Of a stretch of 64,000 bases of DNA, positions 60,219 through 64,000 are shown one piece after another. This DNA is from an endosymbiont of unidentified scaly snail isolate Monju (GTDB lineage: Bacteria > Pseudomonadota > Gammaproteobacteria > Chromatiales > Chromatiaceae): contig NZ_AP012978.1 in the NCBI RefSeq assembly GCF_000801295.1, forward strand, positions 434,001-498,000, read 5' to 3'. How positions within the stretch are numbered: position 1 is the first letter of the stretch; each line of letters starts with the position of its first letter. The translations under genes were made by a program, and so were the position numbers. The notes below the pieces were generated by a model. The model was not told where the DNA came from, searched no databases, and was given only the letters and a program-made list of their open reading frames with translations.

Positions 60219-61376
60219 TCAATCCTTGGTGACGCGGTTCAGTTCTTCGAGGCTGATGATGCCAGCCTTGACCTTGCGCAGACCAGAGGCGCGCAGGTCT
60301 TCGATGCCCTCGGCGTTCGCCTGGTCGCGCAACTGTATGGCGTCGGCATTGTTCATGATCAGGCGTTCCATCTCCTCGCTGATGGGCATGACCTCGAACA
60401 GGCCGACCCGACCCTTGTAACCCATGGTGCACTTGTCGCAGCCCACGGCCTTGTAGACCTGCCAGTCACCTTCCAGGTCGGCCTCGGAGAAGCCCTCCTT
60501 GAGCAGGGCCTCTCGGGCAAGGTCGTCCGGCTCCTTGCAATGTTCGCACAAGCGGCGGGCCAGGCGCTGGGCCATGATGAGGTGTACCGACGAGGCAATG
60601 TTGAACGGGGGAATGCCCATGTTGGCCAGGCGGGTCAGCGTCTGGGGGGCGTCGTTGGTATGGAGGGTCGAGAGCACCAGGTGACCGGTCTGTGCCGCCT
60701 TGATGGCGATTTCGGCGGTTTCCAGGTCGCGGATCTCACCGACCATCACGATGTCAGGGTCCTGGCGCAGGAAGGCACGCAGCGCCTCGGCGAAGGTCAG
60801 ACCGGTCTTGGGATTGACGTTGACCTGGTTGATGCCGGGTACCTGGATCTCCACCGGGTCCTCGGCGGTCGAGATGTTGACCTCGGGCTTGTTGAGCAGG
60901 TTCAGCGCGGTGTAGAGCGTGACCGTCTTGCCGCTGCCGGTAGGACCTGTGACCAGGATCATTCCGTAGGGCTTTTTGATGGCGTTGAGAAAGGCCTCTT
61001 TCTGGGCCTTCTCGAAGCCGAGTGCATCCACCCCGACCCGCGCGGCCGAGGAGTCCAGGATCCGCAGCACGACCTTTTCGCCATACAGTGTCGGACAGGT
61101 GTTGACCCGGAAGTCGATGGAACGGTTGCGCGAAAGCGCCAGCTTGATGCGGCCGTCCTGGGGAACGCGCCGCTCGGCGGTGTTCAGGCGTGCCATCACC
61201 TTCAGGCGGGCAACCAGCCGCGGGGCCAGGTTGACCGGCGGGTGTGCCACGTCGTGCAGGATGCCATCCTGGCGAAAACGCACCCGGAAGTCCTTCTCGT
61301 AAGGTCCGAAGTGGATATCCGAAGCATTGCCGTTGATGGCGTCGAGCAAGATCTTGTTCACATAACGCACTACCGG
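60219..61376 (-). pseudogene. pilB: Type IV pilus assembly ATPase PilB, 5'-truncated by an IS3 element
   Basis: C-terminal about 385 residues of the extension motor: [15 protein letters not shown], Walker [14 protein letters not shown], the Asp box AEDPVEI, Walker [22 protein letters not shown], and the tetra-Cys zinc site CEHC/CDKC near the end. PilB is normally about 565 aa, so roughly the first 180 residues (the N1/MshE-like domain) are missing. The reading frame runs straight into the end of the IS3 element at 61377. The missing 5' part is not on the far side of the element, so this is not a simple insertion. A GTG at 61370 could only start a truncated protein. Confidence 0.88.
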
Positions 61377-61415
61377 TGAACCGCCCCGGATATTCCGGAG
61401 ACTGTTTTGTTTGAG

Positions 61416-62635
<1,220 letters not shown>

Positions 62636-62690
62636 AGACTCTATCCTCTCAAGAAATGGAGTCTCCGGGAAACCCGGGGCGGTTCAGATA

Positions 62691-62949
62691 ACCACAAAGG
62701 ACACAAAGGACACAAAGGACACAAAGGACACAAAGGACACAAAGGACACAAAGGACACAAAGGACACAAAGGACACGAAGATTTTTCCGCAAGGAATGCC
62801 GAGACTGCAAAGCAAATACCCCCGGGTTATGGAAAGAGGATGGGGAGGAGCGCCCCCCGCGAACATTCGCCCCCATTCTCCTTCGCGCCCTTCGCGTCCT
62901 TTGCGGTTTCACGCAATAAAATCTTCGTGTCCTTTGTGTCCTTCGTGGT
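62691..62949. repeat. Large palindromic repeat with ten tandem 9-mers
   Basis: Eight perfect copies of ACACAAAGG (62701-62772) flanked by one imperfect copy on each side form the left arm. The sequence ACACAAAGGACACGAAG plus ATTTT ends it near 62785. The right arm at 62918-62949 (AAAATCTTCGTGTCC...CTTCGTGGT) is its reverse complement over about 30 bases with one mismatch. The 130-base middle has a further CCTTCGCGTCCTTTGCGG segment. Largest member of the family seen at 12101 and 56359. The 325-base gap between the IS and clpB holds nothing else except the clpB terminator. Confidence 0.8.
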
Positions 62950-62962
62950 GAATCCCCCAAAC

Positions 62963-62989
62963 AGAAAAGGCAGGGCCGAAGCCCTGCCT
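62963..62989 (-). terminator. Rho-independent terminator of clpB
   Basis: A 9-bp perfect stem (62968-62976 with 62981-62989; minus strand AGGCAGGGC-TTCG-GCCCTGCCT), a stable TTCG tetraloop, followed by TTTTCTG on the minus strand, 23 bases after the clpB stop. Confidence 0.92.
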
Positions 62990-63011
62990 CTTTCAATGGC
63001 CGGTGGCGCGA

Positions 63012-64000
63012 TCAGTCGACGATTTCGGCCTCGATCACCTCATCGTCATCGGTCGGCGTTTCCTCACGCCGGGTCTTGCCGAAGACGAGCTGGCCGTCAC
63101 GCACGTCCACGGTGATCACGTCGCCGGGTGCGTATTCGCCGGCGAGGATCTTCTGCGCCAGCGGGTTCTCCAGTTCGTGCTGGATGGCCCGCTTGAGCGG
63201 CCGTGCGCCGTACACCGGATCGAAGCCGGCCTCGCCCAGCTTGTCCAGCGCGGCGACCGAGACCTCGAGCCCGAGGTCGCTGTCGGCCAGGCGGTGCCGC
63301 AGGTAGCCGATCTGGATCTCGGTGATCTTGCGGATCTGCTCGCGACCCAGCGGGTGGAACACCACCGTCTCGTCGATGCGGTTGATGAACTCCGGCCGGA
63401 AGTGCTGACCGACCACCTCCATCACCGCGGTCTTCATGGCCTCGTAGTCTTCCACCCGGGCCATCTCCTGGATGAGGTTGCTGCCCAGGTTGGAGGTCAT
63501 GACGATGACGGTGTTGCGGAAGTCCACCGTGCGTCCCTGGCCATCGGTGAGCCGCCCGTCGTCGAGCACCTGCAGCAGCACGTTGAACACATCCGGGTGC
63601 GCCTTCTCCACCTCGTCCATGAGGATCACGCTGTAGGGCCGGCGTCGCACCGCCTCGGTGAGATAGCCGCCTTCCTCATAACCGACGTAGCCGGGCGGCG
63701 CACCGATCAACCGCGCCACCGAGTGCTTCTCCATGAACTCCGACATGTCGATGCGGATCATGGCCTCCTCGGTGTCGAACAGGAACTCGGCCAGTGCCTT
63801 GCACAGCTCGGTCTTGCCCACCCCGGTGGGACCAAGGAACAGGAAACTGCCATTCGGCCGGTCGGGATCGGACAGCCCGGCGCGCGAGCGACGGATGGCG
63901 TCGGACACCGCACGCACCGCCTCGTCCTGCCCGACCAGGCGCCGGCGCAGGGCATCTTCCATCTTCAGCAGCTTCTCGCGCTCGCCCTCGAGCATCTTGC
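63012..64000 (-). CDS. clpB: Chaperone ClpB, C-terminal part
   Basis: Last about 329 residues of the Hsp100 disaggregase that rescues aggregated proteins with DnaK. Covers the end of the coiled-coil/linker ([24 protein letters not shown]), the second AAA+ domain (Walker [11 protein letters not shown], pore loop [13 protein letters not shown], Walker [15 protein letters not shown], sensor MTSNLGS, Arg finger EFINRIDE) and the D2-small domain ([11 protein letters not shown]). The C-terminal acidic tail ([15 protein letters not shown]) is usual for ClpB. The frame stays open to the window edge, so the start lies beyond 64000. Confidence 0.95.
   Translation of the reverse strand, partial: KMLEGEREKLLKMEDALRRRLVGQDEAVRAVSDAIRRSRAGLSDPDRPNGSFLFLGPTGVGKTELCKALAEFLFDTEEAMIRIDMSEFMEKHSVARLIGAPPGYVGYEEGGYLTEAVRRRPYSVILMDEVEKAHPDVFNVLLQVLDDGRLTDGQGRTVDFRNTVIVMTSNLGSNLIQEMARVEDYEAMKTAVMEVVGQHFRPEFINRIDETVVFHPLGREQIRKITEIQIGYLRHRLADSDLGLEVSVAALDKLGEAGFDPVYGARPLKRAIQHELENPLAQKILAGEYAPGDVITVDVRDGQLVFGKTRREETPTDDDEVIEAEIVD

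Noticed and set aside
62691-62785. CRISPR array
   Set aside because: The unit is 9 bp, directly tandem and without spacers; no cas genes.

Overview
The window is about 64 kb of high-GC DNA (most CDS third positions are G or C) whose gene content and synteny are those of a gammaproteobacterium. A proteobacterial phosphoribulokinase points to a Calvin-cycle autotroph, so a Chromatiales/Ectothiorhodospirales-like sulfur oxidiser is a reasonable guess (inference; no 16S or tRNA gene is visible). No phage, CRISPR array or tRNA gene was recognised.

Layout. 1-7 kb: a metal-stress block with the 3' end of a CzcA/CusA-type RND pump, a Cu/Ag P1B-ATPase with YHS and two zinc-ribbon-like metal-binding modules, a small SHOCT protein, and a divergent two-component pair (sigma-54 activator and histidine kinase) separated by a 0.28-kb MITE-like element. 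7-12 kb: a secreted His-rich repeat protein, an SLC13/RCK transporter, tmcA and a bcp peroxiredoxin. 12.3-15.2 kb: a tightly overlapping minus-strand operon of a SpoU methyltransferase (frameshifted), plsC, an MnmC(o)-like FAD oxidoreductase and a YtqB/MnmM-like methyltransferase. 15.5-19.2 kb: dxs, a UPF0323 lipoprotein and a glutathionylspermidine-synthase-family (YgiC-like) gene. 19.4-22.4 kb: inositol-1-phosphate synthase, a fused IPCT/DIPP synthase and an HD hydrolase. This looks like a complete di-myo-inositol-phosphate (thermophile-type compatible solute) operon and is the most striking content of the window. 22.5-24.9 kb: prkB and a glcD-like oxidase. 24.9-29.6 kb: the dolP-diaA-yraN-lpoA / rsmI cluster in Escherichia-like order. 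29.8-30.2 kb: rnpB.

30.3-56.3 kb: the full division and cell wall (dcw) cluster from mraZ to lpxC, then dciA, an M23 peptidase, secA, argJ, a Nudix/TenI protein and a small membrane protein. Almost all dcw junctions overlap by 1-11 bases, starting from one strong promoter carrying four MraZ boxes at exact 10-bp spacing. One exception is a 151-base gap between murC and murB that is filled by a possible coupled small ORF. 56.4-61.4 kb: yacG-zapD-coaE-pilD-pilC-pilB on the minus strand, with pilB cut at its 5' end by an IS3-family element. 62.7-64 kb: a repeat block and the 3' end of clpB.

Three dispersed repeat families are visible: a REP-like GGGGACGCCGCTCC family, a CACAAAGGACAC palindrome family, and the TA-flanked MITE. 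Six genes are broken: pilB by the insertion, and five by frameshifts. Four of the five frameshifts are repaired by removing one base, three of them in G/C homopolymers, so sequencing or assembly error is a serious alternative to real decay.
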